Source of the DNA: Methylocella sp.
Lineage (GTDB): Bacteria > Pseudomonadota > Alphaproteobacteria > Rhizobiales > Beijerinckiaceae
NCBI GenBank assembly: GCA_037200525.1
Contig: JBBCGG010000001.1
Span: forward strand, 3,836,501-3,900,500
Reading direction: 5' to 3'
DNA length: 64,000 nt
Shown piece after piece: positions 10,587 through 21,648 of the stretch. The notes beneath the pieces are model-generated. The model made no database searches and had not been told where the DNA came from. It saw only the letters and a list, made by a program, of their open reading frames with translations. Within the stretch, counting starts at the first letter, position 1. The number at the start of each line of letters is the position of its first letter. The translations under genes were made by a program, and so were the position numbers.

Positions 10587-13004
10587 TTAATGCGCTATGG
10601 CGCCCGAAGCTTCATCCTCGGAAGCAAGCGGCGCGACAGGCTTTGCTTCTTCTTCCCAGACAATCGGCACCGGTTGCCGAATCAATGCGTGGGCAAGCAC
10701 CTCATCCATCCGCGCGACAGGAACGATCTCCAGCGCATTCTTCACCGAATTCGGAATGTCGACCAGATCCTTAGCGTTTTCCTCAGGGATCAGAACTTTG
10801 GTCAACCCTCCGCGCAACGCGGCGAGCAATTTTTCCTTAAGCCCGCCGATCGGCAGGATCCTGCCTCGCAGCGTGATCTCTCCCGTCATCGCTATGTCGC
10901 GATGGATCGGGATGCCCGTCATGATCGACACGATCGCCGTGGCCATGGCGACGCCGGCGGATGGACCGTCCTTCGGCGTTGCGCCCTCGGGAACGTGCAC
11001 ATGGATGTCCCGACGATCAAACAGCGGCGGCTCTATGCCGAAATCGACCGCGCGCGAACGGACGTAGGACGCCGCCGCTGAAATCGATTCCTTCATGACG
11101 TCGCGAAGATTGCCGGTGACGGTCATCCGACCTTTGCCAGGCATCATGACGCCTTCAATCGTCAGCAACTCGCCGCCGACCTCGGTCCAGGCCAAGCCCG
11201 TCACGACGCCGACCTGATCCTCCGTTTCCGCCTCGCCATAGCGGTACTTCGGAACGCCGAGGAAGTCCGGCACGTTTTCAGCGGTAACCGCGACCACCTT
11301 GGTCTTGTTGGTCAGGATCTGCTTCACCGCCTTGCGGGCGAGCTTCGACAACTCACGCTCGAGGTTGCGCACCCCAGCCTCACGCGTGTAGCGCCGAATC
11401 AGCAGGACAAGACCGCCGTCGTCGATCGACCATTCCTTTTCCGCCAGCCCATGCTTCTTGAGCGCGGCGGGAATGAGATGGCGCTTGGCGATCTCCATCT
11501 TCTCATCTTCGGTGTAGCCAGCGATCCGGATGATCTCCATGCGGTCCATGAGCGGAGCCGGAATATTCAGCGTATTCGCGGTCGTCACGAACATCACGTT
11601 CGAGAGGTCATAATCGACCTCGAGATAATGGTCGTTGAAAGAATGGTTCTGCTCAGGATCCAAAACCTCGAGCAAAGCCGACGACGGATCGCCGCGGAAA
11701 TCCTGCCCCATCTTGTCGATTTCATCGAGCAGAAAGAGCGGATTTGAGCTTTTCGCCTTGCGCATCGACTGGATGATCTTGCCGGGCATCGAGCCGATAT
11801 AAGTCCGCCGATGACCCCGGATTTCCGCCTCGTCGCGAACGCCGCCGAGCGACATGCGCACGAATTCGCGGCCGGTCGCCTTGGCGATCGACTTGCCGAG
11901 CGAAGTCTTGCCGACGCCGGGAGGACCGACGAGACAAAGGATCGGGCCGGTCAGCTTATTTGCGCGAGTCTGGACCGCGAGATATTCGAGGATGCGCTCC
12001 TTGACCTTATCAAGCCCAAAATGTTCGGCGTCGAGCACGTCTTCAGCAACGCCAAGATCCTTCTTGACCTTGGAGCGCTTGTTCCACGGGATCGAAAGCA
12101 CCCAATCCAGATAGTTGCGCACGACGGTGGCTTCAGCCGACATGGGCGACATCTGACGCAATTTCTTCAGCTCGGCGGTCGCTTTGTCGCGCGCCTCCTT
12201 GGACAATTTGGTCGTCTTGATGCGCTCGTCCAGTTCGGCGAGATCGTCCTTGCCGTCTTCGTCGCCGAGTTCCTTCTGAATCGCCTTCATCTGCTCATTG
12301 AGATAATATTCGCGCTGGGTCTTCTCCATCTGCCGTTTGACCCGCGTGCGAATCCGCTTCTCCACTTGAAGAACCGAAATTTCGCTTTCCATCAGCGCCA
12401 GGCATTTTTCCAGTCTTTTGGTGACTGACGTCGTCTCCAGCACCGTCTGCTTTTCGGCGATTTTCACCGCGAGGTGCGAAGCGACTGTGTCAGCTAGCTT
12501 CGCATAGTCATCAATCTGGGTCACCGCGGCGACGACTTCCGGCGATATCTTCTTGTTGAGTTTGACGTAGCCCTCGAACTCGACGACGACCGAGCGCGCG
12601 AGCGCCTCGACCTCCACCTTGTCGACCGCCTCGTCCGTGATCGCCTCGGCGTCCGCCTCGTAGAAATCATCCGTGCGGGTATAGCCCTGCACCCTTGCGC
12701 GAACCTGCCCTTCGACGAGAACTTTCACCGTTCCATCGGGAAGCTTCAGCAATTGCAGAACCGAGGCGAGCGTCCCAGTAGTGAAGATCGCCTGCGTCGC
12801 AGGATCGTCGTCCGAAGCGTTCATCTGCGTTGCAAGCAGGATGAGCTTATCCGCTTTCATCACTTCTTCGAGCGCGCGAATGGATTTCTCCCGCCCGACG
12901 AAAAGCGGCACGATCATATGCGGAAAAACGACGATGTCGCGCAATGGGAGGACGGGATAGTTTTCGACCGCGCCGGGAGGAACCGGCTCACGCTTCTGTG
13001 TCAT
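10587..13004 (-). CDS. lon: ATP-dependent protease Lon (LonA)
   Basis: Cytoplasmic AAA+ serine protease that degrades misfolded and regulatory proteins. The 805-residue order is normal: N-terminal substrate domain beginning VLPLRDIVVFPHMIVPL, a coiled-coil region, Walker A GPPGVGKTSLGKS, Walker B LFLLDEIDKMG, and the C-terminal protease domain. The Ser/Lys dyad is visible in DGPSAGVAM and IGGLKEKLLAALRGG. Downstream is a strong terminator; upstream is clpX in the same direction with a 254-bp gap, so lon probably has its own promoter. I did not find a convincing heat-shock box by eye. Confidence 0.98.
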   Translation of the reverse strand: MTQKREPVPPGAVENYPVLPLRDIVVFPHMIVPLFVGREKSIRALEEVMKADKLILLATQMNASDDDPATQAIFTTGTLASVLQLLKLPDGTVKVLVEGQVRARVQGYTRTDDFYEADAEAITDEAVDKVEVEALARSVVVEFEGYVKLNKKISPEVVAAVTQIDDYAKLADTVASHLAVKIAEKQTVLETTSVTKRLEKCLALMESEISVLQVEKRIRTRVKRQMEKTQREYYLNEQMKAIQKELGDEDGKDDLAELDERIKTTKLSKEARDKATAELKKLRQMSPMSAEATVVRNYLDWVLSIPWNKRSKVKKDLGVAEDVLDAEHFGLDKVKERILEYLAVQTRANKLTGPILCLVGPPGVGKTSLGKSIAKATGREFVRMSLGGVRDEAEIRGHRRTYIGSMPGKIIQSMRKAKSSNPLFLLDEIDKMGQDFRGDPSSALLEVLDPEQNHSFNDHYLEVDYDLSNVMFVTTANTLNIPAPLMDRMEIIRIAGYTEDEKMEIAKRHLIPAALKKHGLAEKEWSIDDGGLVLLIRRYTREAGVRNLERELSKLARKAVKQILTNKTKVVAVTAENVPDFLGVPKYRYGEAETEDQVGVVTGLAWTEVGGELLTIEGVMMPGKGRMTVTGNLRDVMKESISAAASYVRSRAVDFGIEPPLFDRRDIHVHVPEGATPKDGPSAGVAMATAIVSIMTGIPIHRDIAMTGEITLRGRILPIGGLKEKLLAALRGGLTKVLIPEENAKDLVDIPNSVKNALEIVPVARMDEVLAHALIRQPVPIVWEEEAKPVAPLASEDEASGAIAH

Positions 13005-13258
13005 TTTTTTTCCCTATCTCGAACCGCTTTTCGATTGGTCTGCGGGGCACTCAAAGCGTCATGCGCGCAAGCATTTTTTTAGCGGTTTCGGCGTGTTGCG
13101 TGAAAAAGTTTCGTCTAAATTAGATGGCTATGCGCACCCTCTTTTCAAGCGTTTGATGAGGGGCGAACCGGGGGTCGCTCCAAGGCGGCAAGGCACCTTG
13201 AAGCATGTTGCGCAATGCCTTGGCCCGCGCAACATTTCAGATTCCCTCGCCGCGTCGC

Positions 13259-14524
<1,266 letters not shown>

Positions 14525-15005
14525 GGATAGTCTCCATACTGCTCGAGGCCATGTGCAAACCCCGATCATGCTTCAGTAGTTTGACGGTCCGGATCGGACG
14601 ATCCTCCCGCCACTAAACGCTGACGGATCCGCACATGAATCAGCCAACTTTGTGGAATCCTGGCCCCGTTCTCCTTAAAACTGCGCCCTGAAAATGAAAT
14701 GCAATCATGTTCGCCGCACGGAAGCAAGGCCTTAGACTTTCAGGAAACAGCTGTGTGCGTTACGCCACAATGTCGAAAGACCGCCAACTTACCAAAAGCA
14801 GCTCTCCACGGGTCCGTTTCCGCCAGCGAAAGGCAAAGCCGATACGAACCGCAAGCAATAAATGCGCCATTCGTCATAATTCGCAGACTCAGACACAAAC
14901 GTCGGGGCTCTGCCTAGAGCTCCGCCGATTCCAACTCAGCCTCAACCACAAGTCTTCCAGGGCAAGGCTGCGCATTTACAGAAGAACAAAGGCCCCCAGC
15001 TGACC
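14525..15005. other. Intergenic region between clpP and clpX
   Basis: A 481-bp stretch without a convincing gene on either strand. Short open frames at 14699-14917 and 14707-15003 have no recognisable protein features. It must contain the clpX promoter on the minus strand and perhaps the end of the clpP transcript; I see no clear terminator or regulatory box. Confidence 0.5.
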
Positions 15006-15650
15006 CTATTTCTTTTCAGCTCCAGGGGAATCCTCGGGACGCTTCAAAATAACGTTATCAACAATTCCGAATTCTTTGGCGTCATCGGCGGACATGAAGT
15101 GGTCGCGGTCGAGCGTTTTTTCAATTGTGTCATAATCGCGGCCAGTATGCTTTGCATAGATATCGTTAAGCCGTTTCTTAACCTTCATGATGTCTTCCGC
15201 ATGGCGCAGAATATCCGAGGCTTGGCCCTGAAAGCCGCCTGAGGGCTGATGCACCATGATGCGCGCGTTCGGCAGGGCGAAACGCGAGCCGGCCTCGCCC
15301 GCCGCGAGCAGCAACGATCCCATCGAAGCGGCCTGGCCGACGCATAGGGTCGACACTTTCGGCCGAATGAATTGGATTGTATCGTAGATCGCGAGGCCCG
15401 CCGTGACGACGCCGCCCGGCGAATTGATGTACATCGAGATTTCCTTCTTCGGGTTTTCCGCCTCGAGGAAGAGAAGCTGCGCGATGATGACCGTGGCCAT
15501 ATTGTCCTCGACCGGCCCGGTGAGGAAGATGATGCGCTCGCGGAGAAGACGCGAATAAATATCAAACCCGCGTTCGCCCCGGCTGGTGTTTTCGATGACC
15601 TGAGGAATCAGATAATTGGCGTAGACGTCGATCGGGTCGCTGTCGCGCAT
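15006..15650 (-). CDS. clpP: ATP-dependent Clp protease proteolytic subunit ClpP
   Basis: Serine peptidase that forms the double-ring proteolytic chamber partnered by ClpX. The 214-residue protein has the catalytic triad Ser109 (GQAASMGS), His134 (IMVHQPSGG) and Asp183 (DRDHFM). The INSPGG oxyanion strand is at about residues 75-80. It lies between tig and clpX, the classic tig-clpP-clpX-lon order. Confidence 0.98.
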   Translation of the reverse strand: MRDSDPIDVYANYLIPQVIENTSRGERGFDIYSRLLRERIIFLTGPVEDNMATVIIAQLLFLEAENPKKEISMYINSPGGVVTAGLAIYDTIQFIRPKVSTLCVGQAASMGSLLLAAGEAGSRFALPNARIMVHQPSGGFQGQASDILRHAEDIMKVKKRLNDIYAKHTGRDYDTIEKTLDRDHFMSADDAKEFGIVDNVILKRPEDSPGAEKK

Positions 15651-15856
15651 TGCGGTCCTTCCTCGTTAAAAACTCTCGAAGCGTGTTCATCGCAGAAAGG
15701 CGGGCGAGAAGCAGGCCGATCTTCTGTACAACACCCACCCTCTCCAAATAGTGGTTTCTGCAGCATTCGCAATAACCGGGCCGCGACATCGAACGTCGCT
15801 CGCGCGGCCCTCGGGTGCTTTGCGTTCATCCGTCGCGTCCATCGCACGCGTGTCGC

Positions 15857-15877
15857 GCGGGGCGCTGAGCGCCCCGC
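15857..15877 (-). terminator. GC-rich hairpin after tig
   Basis: A perfect 9-bp stem GCGGGGCGC/GCGCCCCGC with a TGA loop, 11 bp past the tig stop. There is no T-run on the minus strand, so it may be a transcript-stabilising hairpin and not a true terminator. Confidence 0.4.
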
Positions 15878-15888
15878 TGCGCGTTGGG

Positions 15889-17284
15889 TCACGCCTGAAC
15901 GACGCCTTCGGCCTGCGCCAGCTCGGCCTCGTCCTCTTCTTCGTTGAGAGCCAGAAGATCCTCTTTCGACACTTTTTTATCCACAACCTTAACGAGGGCG
16001 ATGATGTGATCGACCACTTTTTCCTCGTAAAGCGGAGCTCTGATCTCGGCCAGCGCCGCAGGATTCTTCTGGTAGTAATCCCAAACCATCTTTTCTTGAC
16101 CTGGGAACGAGCGGGCCCGGGCGACTAGAGCCTGACTGACTTCCTCATCCGGCACTTTGACGGCGGCCCGTTCGCCAATATCAGCCAGGAGAAGGCCAAG
16201 GCGCACGCGCCGTTCGGCGATTTTCCTGTAGTCGGCGCGCGCGACCGCCTCGGTCGTGCCCTCGTCCTCAAAGCTCTTTCCGCTTTGGGTCTGCTCCTCG
16301 GCGACCTTCCGCCACACAGCCTCGAATTCCTGCGTCACCAGCCCCTCGGGCAGATCGAAGGCATATTTCTTGTCCAGCGCGTCGAGCAGGCCGCGCTTCC
16401 ACTTGCGCCGCGAGGCAGCCTCGAAGTCGCGTTGGATATTGGTGCGAATCGATTCTTTCAGCTTCTCCAGATCTTCAAGACCGAAACCTTTGGCCAGTTC
16501 ATCATCGATCTTGATCTCCGAAGGGGCTGCGACGCTCTTCAAGGTGACCTCGAAGGTCGCAGGCTTTCCGGCGAGCGCGGGGGGATGAATAATTTTCTGG
16601 AAAGGTTACTGAAACCGTCCGGTTCTCGCCGACCGCAAGACCTTCGATTTGCTCCTCAAAACCAGGAATAAAACCTCCGCTGCCGAGCACGATGTCGACG
16701 TTCTCTCCCGAACCGCCTTCGAAAATCTCGCCGTCGATCTTGCCGACGAAGTCGATTGCGGCCTTGTCGCCCTTAGCTGCGACAATTCGCTCACCCTCCT
16801 TCGGCGTATAAGCGCGATTCTGCTCGGCCAGCCGGTTCAGAACCTCGTCAACCTCGCCCTCGGTCACATCGGCGACAAGCCGCTCGATCTCGATATCATC
16901 GAAGCTGCCGACTTCGATCTTCGGCAGAACCTCGAGCGCGACGGTGAAGGCGAAGTCGCCTTGCGCCTCGAAGGCTTTCTCCAATTCATCCTTTTCGCCC
17001 GCGAAGTCGATCTTCGGCTCCGAGGCGGGACGCAAGGAATTGTCCTCGACGATCTTGCGATGCGCCTCGCTGACGGCTTCCTGGACGACTTCAGCCATGA
17101 TCGACCGGCCATAAAGGCGCTTTAGATGCGCGACAGGCACCTTGCCCGGACGAAACCCATTGATGCGAGCCTTGGCCTGCATCTCGGAGAGCTGACCTGC
17201 GAGGCGGCTCGCGAGATCGGTGGCGGGAAGCACCACCTTAAATTCGCGCTTGAGGCCCTGCGAGAGGGTTTCGGTGACTTGCAT
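15889..17284 (-). pseudogene. tig: Trigger factor, interrupted by a one-base frameshift
   Basis: Ribosome-associated chaperone and prolyl isomerase. The N-terminal frame (from 17284) carries the ribosome-binding signature GFRPGKVP and most of the FKBP-like domain. It reads TFPENYSS and then goes out of frame. The second frame resumes at once with the end of that domain and the whole C-terminal chaperone domain, ending at 15889. Removing one base from the six-G run at 16579-16584 (six C on the coding strand) gives a continuous protein of about 464 residues of normal domain order. Neighbours clpP, clpX and lon are intact. It may be a sequencing error, since tig is normally kept; a real null is possible because tig is dispensable in several bacteria. 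Confidence 0.9.
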
Positions 17285-17396
17285 CTCTAATCAACCTTTT
17301 CGACTTCGTCGCCTGCTTGAAAATCTAACTGTACGATCCGAAATCAGCGGCTGGCCAGGCGCGGCCATCAACTGAGCAGGAAACTGCGGAGTGTTC

Positions 17397-17481
17397 TGGT
17401 GCGGGCGGAGGGACTCGAACCCCCACGATTTTCACCACCGGAACCTAAATCCGGCGCGTCTACCAGTTCCGCCACGCCCGC
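17397..17481 (-). tRNA. tRNA-Leu (TAG)
   Basis: Minus-strand class II tRNA of 85 nt including CCA. The acceptor stem is GCGGGCG with CGCCCGC, discriminator A. The anticodon loop TTTAGGT gives anticodon TAG. A long variable arm (GTGGTGAAAATCGT) and T-loop GGTTCGAGTCC are present. Confidence 0.95.
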
Positions 17482-17789
17482 GCGAGCCATCCCGCGCAAA
17501 CCTAGACGCACGGCCCGGGCGGTCCGGGACAAGCGCCTCGCCGCTTCGGGTGTGGCTCTATAGCAATCGCGTTCGCTTGATGCAGCAAAAAAAAGCAGAT
17601 TTTGAGTTGACGCCGTCTTACGGAGGATTCTCACCTCGACCTGAGCTTGCGGACTCGCGCTACGCTTCCGACGGATATCGCCGGTGCGGCGGAATGCGAT
17701 TGCCAAGGCGGCTGCTTTGTCGCTAAAGCGAGCCCAATGCGATCTGATCGTCCGAATTCGAACCCGGCTTTCTCGAACTGGCTCAACGC
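17482..17789. other. Intergenic region before the multicopper-oxidase-like gene
   Basis: About 308 bp with no supported gene. It should hold the tRNA-Leu promoter (minus strand) and the promoter of the plus-strand gene at 17790. Nothing stands out. Confidence 0.4.
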
Positions 17790-19172
17790 ATGCCGCCCCT
17801 GACCATCAGCCGCCGGCGCGTTCTCGGCTCCGCAATGGCGATAAGCGTCGTCAATTTGGCCGCGCGGGCCGAAACTCCTCCCGGTCCTGATGGATTTCGC
17901 GTTTTGGAAGCGCGTGCGGGAACCCTGCGCCTGCTTCCCGAACCCAGCGCCGAGACCGCGATCCTCGGATATAATGCGCAGAGTCCCGGACCGCTGCTGC
18001 GCTATAAAGCTGGCGAGGAAGTCAAGGTTCGGCTCATCAACGCGCTCGATCAACCAACGAGCCTCTCGTGGCCGGGCATCCGAATCGCCAACGCTATGGA
18101 TGGCGTCGCCGGCTTGACGCAAAAGCCGGTCGCGCCCGGCGAATCGTTCGATTATCGCTTCACGCCGCCCGACAGCGGATTTTTCTGGTATCGTCCCTAT
18201 GCTCTTCCTTGGCTCGGCGAGCAGCTTGGCCGCGGCCTCTACGGCGCCCTGATCGTCGACGAAATCCATCCGCCGGAGACCGACAAGGATATGCTCGTCG
18301 CCCTCGCCGATTGGCGGCTCGACGACAAGGCGCAAATCGTCGGCAATTTCGATACGCCATCCGAGCCTGGCTCGCTGATCACCCTGAATTCGCAGGCGGT
18401 TCCGGTCCGCGAAACGCTGCCCCCCGGATCGCGCGTGCGGCTGCGCATCCTCAGCGCAATGAATGCGCGAATCATGCTGCTCGCTTTCGAGGGCGCCAAG
18501 CCGTTCGTCCTCGCCGTCGACGGTCAGCCCTGCGATACAGCTTTTGAGCCCGTGCGCAGCTCGTTGCCGATTGGCCCCGGCGCGCGCTTTGACGTGATGT
18601 TCGATCTTCCGGGGGAGCCGGGCGCGGAGGCGAGCTTGATCCTGCGCGGCGACAATGAGCCGGATCGCGCGCTCCTCGCATTCAAGACCGAGGGGGACCT
18701 GCGGGCGCCTTTGCCGCCAATAGCCTCGCTCGAACTCAACCCGCTGTTGCCAACCGCGATCAAGCTGCAGGCGTCAAAGCGCGGCGACATTGTGATCGAG
18801 GCCGCCAAGCCCACGGAAACCCCGGCTTCGACCGCTCCCGCGCCGGCGAGCTCCTGGACGTTGAATGGCGCCGCCGCGGATGGTTTTGGCGCAAAACCTC
18901 TGCTTTCGGTCAAGCGCGGCGGCCCAGTGACGCTCACCATCATCAACCGCACGGCTTTCATCCAACAAATTCATGTGCACGGCCATCACATGCGGCTGCT
19001 GCATGACCTGGACGATGGCTGGGAGCCCTATTGGCGCGACAGCGTGCTCGTACCCGCAGGCAAAACCAAGCATGTCGCCTTTGTCGCGGATAATCCGGGG
19101 AAATGGGCGATCGAGGCCGTCAAAATTGGGCTTGAAGCGGCGCCGCTTGTGACATGGTTTGAGGTGAGTTGA
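17790..19172 (+). CDS. Tat-exported multicopper-oxidase-fold protein lacking most copper ligands
   Basis: A 460-residue protein with a twin-arginine-like leader (SRRRVLGSAMA, residues 7-17) and three cupredoxin-type domains. Family landmarks are present: NAQSPGPLLRYKAGEEVKV, RGLYGALIV and the final LVTWFEV. The copper sites are mostly gone. The first HxH is S93-W-P95, the HSH is R135-P-Y137, the type-1 histidine of HPxHxHGH is Q392 (only H395 and H397 remain), and the HCH near the C-terminus is E442-A-V444. It is therefore probably not an oxidase. SufI/FtsP is a known exported member of this fold without copper. A periplasmic structural or stress role is an inference. The next gene, trmFO, is unrelated. 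Confidence 0.85.
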   Translation: MPPLTISRRRVLGSAMAISVVNLAARAETPPGPDGFRVLEARAGTLRLLPEPSAETAILGYNAQSPGPLLRYKAGEEVKVRLINALDQPTSLSWPGIRIANAMDGVAGLTQKPVAPGESFDYRFTPPDSGFFWYRPYALPWLGEQLGRGLYGALIVDEIHPPETDKDMLVALADWRLDDKAQIVGNFDTPSEPGSLITLNSQAVPVRETLPPGSRVRLRILSAMNARIMLLAFEGAKPFVLAVDGQPCDTAFEPVRSSLPIGPGARFDVMFDLPGEPGAEASLILRGDNEPDRALLAFKTEGDLRAPLPPIASLELNPLLPTAIKLQASKRGDIVIEAAKPTETPASTAPAPASSWTLNGAAADGFGAKPLLSVKRGGPVTLTIINRTAFIQQIHVHGHHMRLLHDLDDGWEPYWRDSVLVPAGKTKHVAFVADNPGKWAIEAVKIGLEAAPLVTWFEVS

Positions 19173-19244
19173 GGTATTCGTCCTCGGCCCCATCAATTCA
19201 TTCGCCCGCGTGGCAATGCCAAGAAAATGCGCTAAACCTCCCCT

Positions 19245-20663
19245 ATGTCAGACATTTCCTCTTCGACCCCCATTCACATCATCGGCGGCGGCCTCGCCGG
19301 AGCTGAGGCTGCGTGGCAGATCGCTCGCGAAAACATCCGCGTCGTGCTGCATGAGATGCGGCCGGTGCGGCGGACGCCGGCGCATCACACCGGCGATCTC
19401 GCCGAACTCGTCTGCTCCAATTCGTTTCGCGCGGATGATCCGCAAACCAGCGCCATCGGCATGCTGCATCGGGAAATGCGTTGTCTCGACTCGCTGATCT
19501 TGGCCGCCGCCGACGCTCATAAGCTGCCGGCGGGCGGCGCGCTCGCCGTCGACCGGACAGGCTTTTCCGCAGATATCACCGCGAAGATCGCCGCCCATCC
19601 CTTGATCGAGATCGTGCGCGAAGAAGTCGACGGCCTGCCGCCGAGCGACTGGACCAATGTGATCATCGCCACCGGCCCTCTGACCTCGCCGGCTCTCGCG
19701 GCCGCAATCGGGGCTCTCACCGGCGAGCGCGATCTCGCCTTTTACGACGCGATCGCTCCGGTCGTGCATCGCGATTCGATCGATATGAGCAAGGCCTGGT
19801 TCCAATCGCGCTACGACAAGGCGGGACCGGGCGGCACAGGCGCCGACTATATCAATTGCCCGCTGACCAAAGAGCAATATTACGCGTTCATCGACGCGCT
19901 CAACGGGGCGGAAAAAATCGAGTTCAAGGAATTCGAGGATACGCCCTATTTCAACGGCTGCCTGCCGATCGAAGTCATGGCCGAGCGCGGGGCGGAAACC
20001 TTGCGGCATGGGCCGATGAAGCCGTTTGGCCTCACCAACCCGCATGCGCCGGGCGTCAAAGCCTATGCGGTGGTGCAGCTGCGCCAGGATAATGCGCTGG
20101 GTACGCTCTACAATATGGTCGGATTCCAGACCAAGCTGAAACATGGCGCGCAGGTCGGGGTTTTCCGCACCATTCCCGGCCTTGATGACGCCAATTTCGC
20201 GCGGCTCGGCGGCCTGCACCGCAATACGTTCTTGAATTCGCCAAAAGTGCTCGACCAGACTTTTCGATTGAAAGCCGATTCGCGGCTGCGCTTCGCCGGT
20301 CAGATCACCGGCTGCGAGGGCTATGTCGAAAGCGCCGCGATCGGCCTGATCGCGGGCCGGATGGCGGCGGCGGACCATAAGGGCGAGACTTTCCCTCCGC
20401 TCCCTCCGACGACGGCGATCGGCGCCCTCATCAATCACATCACCGCCGGGCATATCGAGACTATCGACGCCGGGCCGCCATCGTTTCAGCCGATGAACGT
20501 CAATTTCGGCCTTTTTCCGCCGCTGTCCGAGAAAGTTGCTTCACCGGATGGCAGGCGCGTTCGCGGAGCTGAAAAGGCCGCCCTGAAGAAAGCCGCGATC
20601 AGCGCCCGCGGCGCAGCGGATCTCGCCGCCTGGCTCGGGGCGCAGCCGCTCGCGGCGGAGTGA
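19245..20663 (+). CDS. trmFO: Folate/FAD-dependent tRNA (uracil-54-C5)-methyltransferase
   Basis: Makes m5U54 in the T-loop of tRNA with methylenetetrahydrofolate as carbon donor and FAD as cofactor. The FAD-binding motif [13 protein letters not shown] is near the N-terminus. Family signatures include [31 protein letters not shown] and [16 protein letters not shown]. The length of 472 residues is normal. It is transcribed separately from the gene at 20766. Confidence 0.97.
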   Translation: MSDISSSTPIHIIGGGLAGAEAAWQIARENIRVVLHEMRPVRRTPAHHTGDLAELVCSNSFRADDPQTSAIGMLHREMRCLDSLILAAADAHKLPAGGALAVDRTGFSADITAKIAAHPLIEIVREEVDGLPPSDWTNVIIATGPLTSPALAAAIGALTGERDLAFYDAIAPVVHRDSIDMSKAWFQSRYDKAGPGGTGADYINCPLTKEQYYAFIDALNGAEKIEFKEFEDTPYFNGCLPIEVMAERGAETLRHGPMKPFGLTNPHAPGVKAYAVVQLRQDNALGTLYNMVGFQTKLKHGAQVGVFRTIPGLDDANFARLGGLHRNTFLNSPKVLDQTFRLKADSRLRFAGQITGCEGYVESAAIGLIAGRMAAADHKGETFPPLPPTTAIGALINHITAGHIETIDAGPPSFQPMNVNFGLFPPLSEKVASPDGRRVRGAEKAALKKAAISARGAADLAAWLGAQPLAAE

Positions 20664-20765
20664 GGCGACGCCAGCCGGCTGGAGAACTGCGGTCTTCATC
20701 GCTTGCCATCGCAACGCCAAGCTGACAAATTTACAAAGCTTGTCCAAAACGAGAGCGGCGCGCCG

Positions 20766-21587
20766 ATGAGCGAAGAAGCATCAATTCTTGTATTCGGCAT
20801 GGACGAGCTGGCTTCAGTGACCGCCCGAAAACTGCATCTGGCAGGTCACGCCGTGGCGATGCACCAGCCAAAGCCGCCGCAAACCATCCGTCGGCGCATG
20901 GCCTTCGCCGACGCCTGGACGGATGGGACCTGCACTTTTGAGGGCGTCGAGGCGCGCCGCGCCGACAAAGCCAAGGATTTCCTCGCGGGACTTAGAAGCG
21001 GCATATTCATTCCCGTACTCTGGCATTCGTTTGAGCATGTGACGACGCAATGGCCGTGGGACGTGCTCATTGATGCGCGCCCGCAAACAGACAAGCCGCG
21101 GCAAAATCTGAGCGACCTCACCGAATTCGCCATCGGGCTCGGGCGCGGTTTCGTCGCCGGCGACACCTGTGACATCGTGATCGACATCGACGGACGCGAT
21201 CCGGGCGCAGTGCTGCGATACGGGTCGATTGAGCGGGAAGAAGCCGCCGACGACGTCAGATTCAGCGATGGCGATATGGCGATCGCGCCGCATCACGGCC
21301 TGTTTCACGGCACAAAACTTCTCGGCGAACCGATCGAAAAGGGCCAGATTATCGGCTCTGTCGGCGCGACGGCGATCATGTCTCCATCCTCCGGCCGCGT
21401 GCGGGGACTTGCCCGCGATGGCGCGACGGTCCGGAAGGGCGCGGACGTCGCCGAAGTGGTTTCCTCGCCCAAGGCCGAATTTGTGGGGATGACCAAGCGC
21501 GACCGATTGATCGCCCGCAGCGTCGCCTTCGTGGTTGAAATGTATTGCGGCGGCCATGCGCCGATTTCGCTCAAGAGTTTTTTCTGA
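20766..21587 (+). CDS. YqeB/EF2563-like protein (molybdenum hydroxylase accessory family)
   Basis: The 273-residue product starts at the ATG at 20766 (MSEEASILVFG). Its N-terminal part has a Rossmann-like GMDELASVTARKLHLAGHAV followed by IRRRMAFADAWTDGTCTFEGVEARR. That pattern matches the YqeB family, which is linked to (selenium-dependent) molybdenum hydroxylases and named from context only. The C-terminal part has HHGLFHGTKLLGEPIEKGQII, a biotinyl-like hairpin motif. No molybdenum enzyme or yqeC gene is next to it here. Its function is unknown, and the family assignment is from memory of the motif pattern. Confidence 0.6.
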   Translation: MSEEASILVFGMDELASVTARKLHLAGHAVAMHQPKPPQTIRRRMAFADAWTDGTCTFEGVEARRADKAKDFLAGLRSGIFIPVLWHSFEHVTTQWPWDVLIDARPQTDKPRQNLSDLTEFAIGLGRGFVAGDTCDIVIDIDGRDPGAVLRYGSIEREEAADDVRFSDGDMAIAPHHGLFHGTKLLGEPIEKGQIIGSVGATAIMSPSSGRVRGLARDGATVRKGADVAEVVSSPKAEFVGMTKRDRLIARSVAFVVEMYCGGHAPISLKSFF

Positions 21588-21607
21588 TCGAACTCGAAGG
21601 CTCGAGG

Positions 21608-21648
21608 ATGACCGCATCCGAAAAGTTCGCAACTTTTCGGGATCATGC
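21608..21648. repeat. Dispersed palindromic repeat, copy 2
   Basis: Contains a perfect 10-bp stem CCGAAAAGTT / AACTTTTCGG around CGC, flanked by ATGACC and GATCATGC. It sits at the convergent ends of the YqeB-like gene and ubiA and overlaps the last codons of ubiA. It may act as a bidirectional terminator or be a mobile short repeat of the kind common in Rhizobiales. Confidence 0.6.

Noticed and set aside
19248-20453. A 401-codon minus-strand open frame
   Set aside because: It lies fully opposite trmFO, with Arg/Gly/Asp-rich noise sequence.
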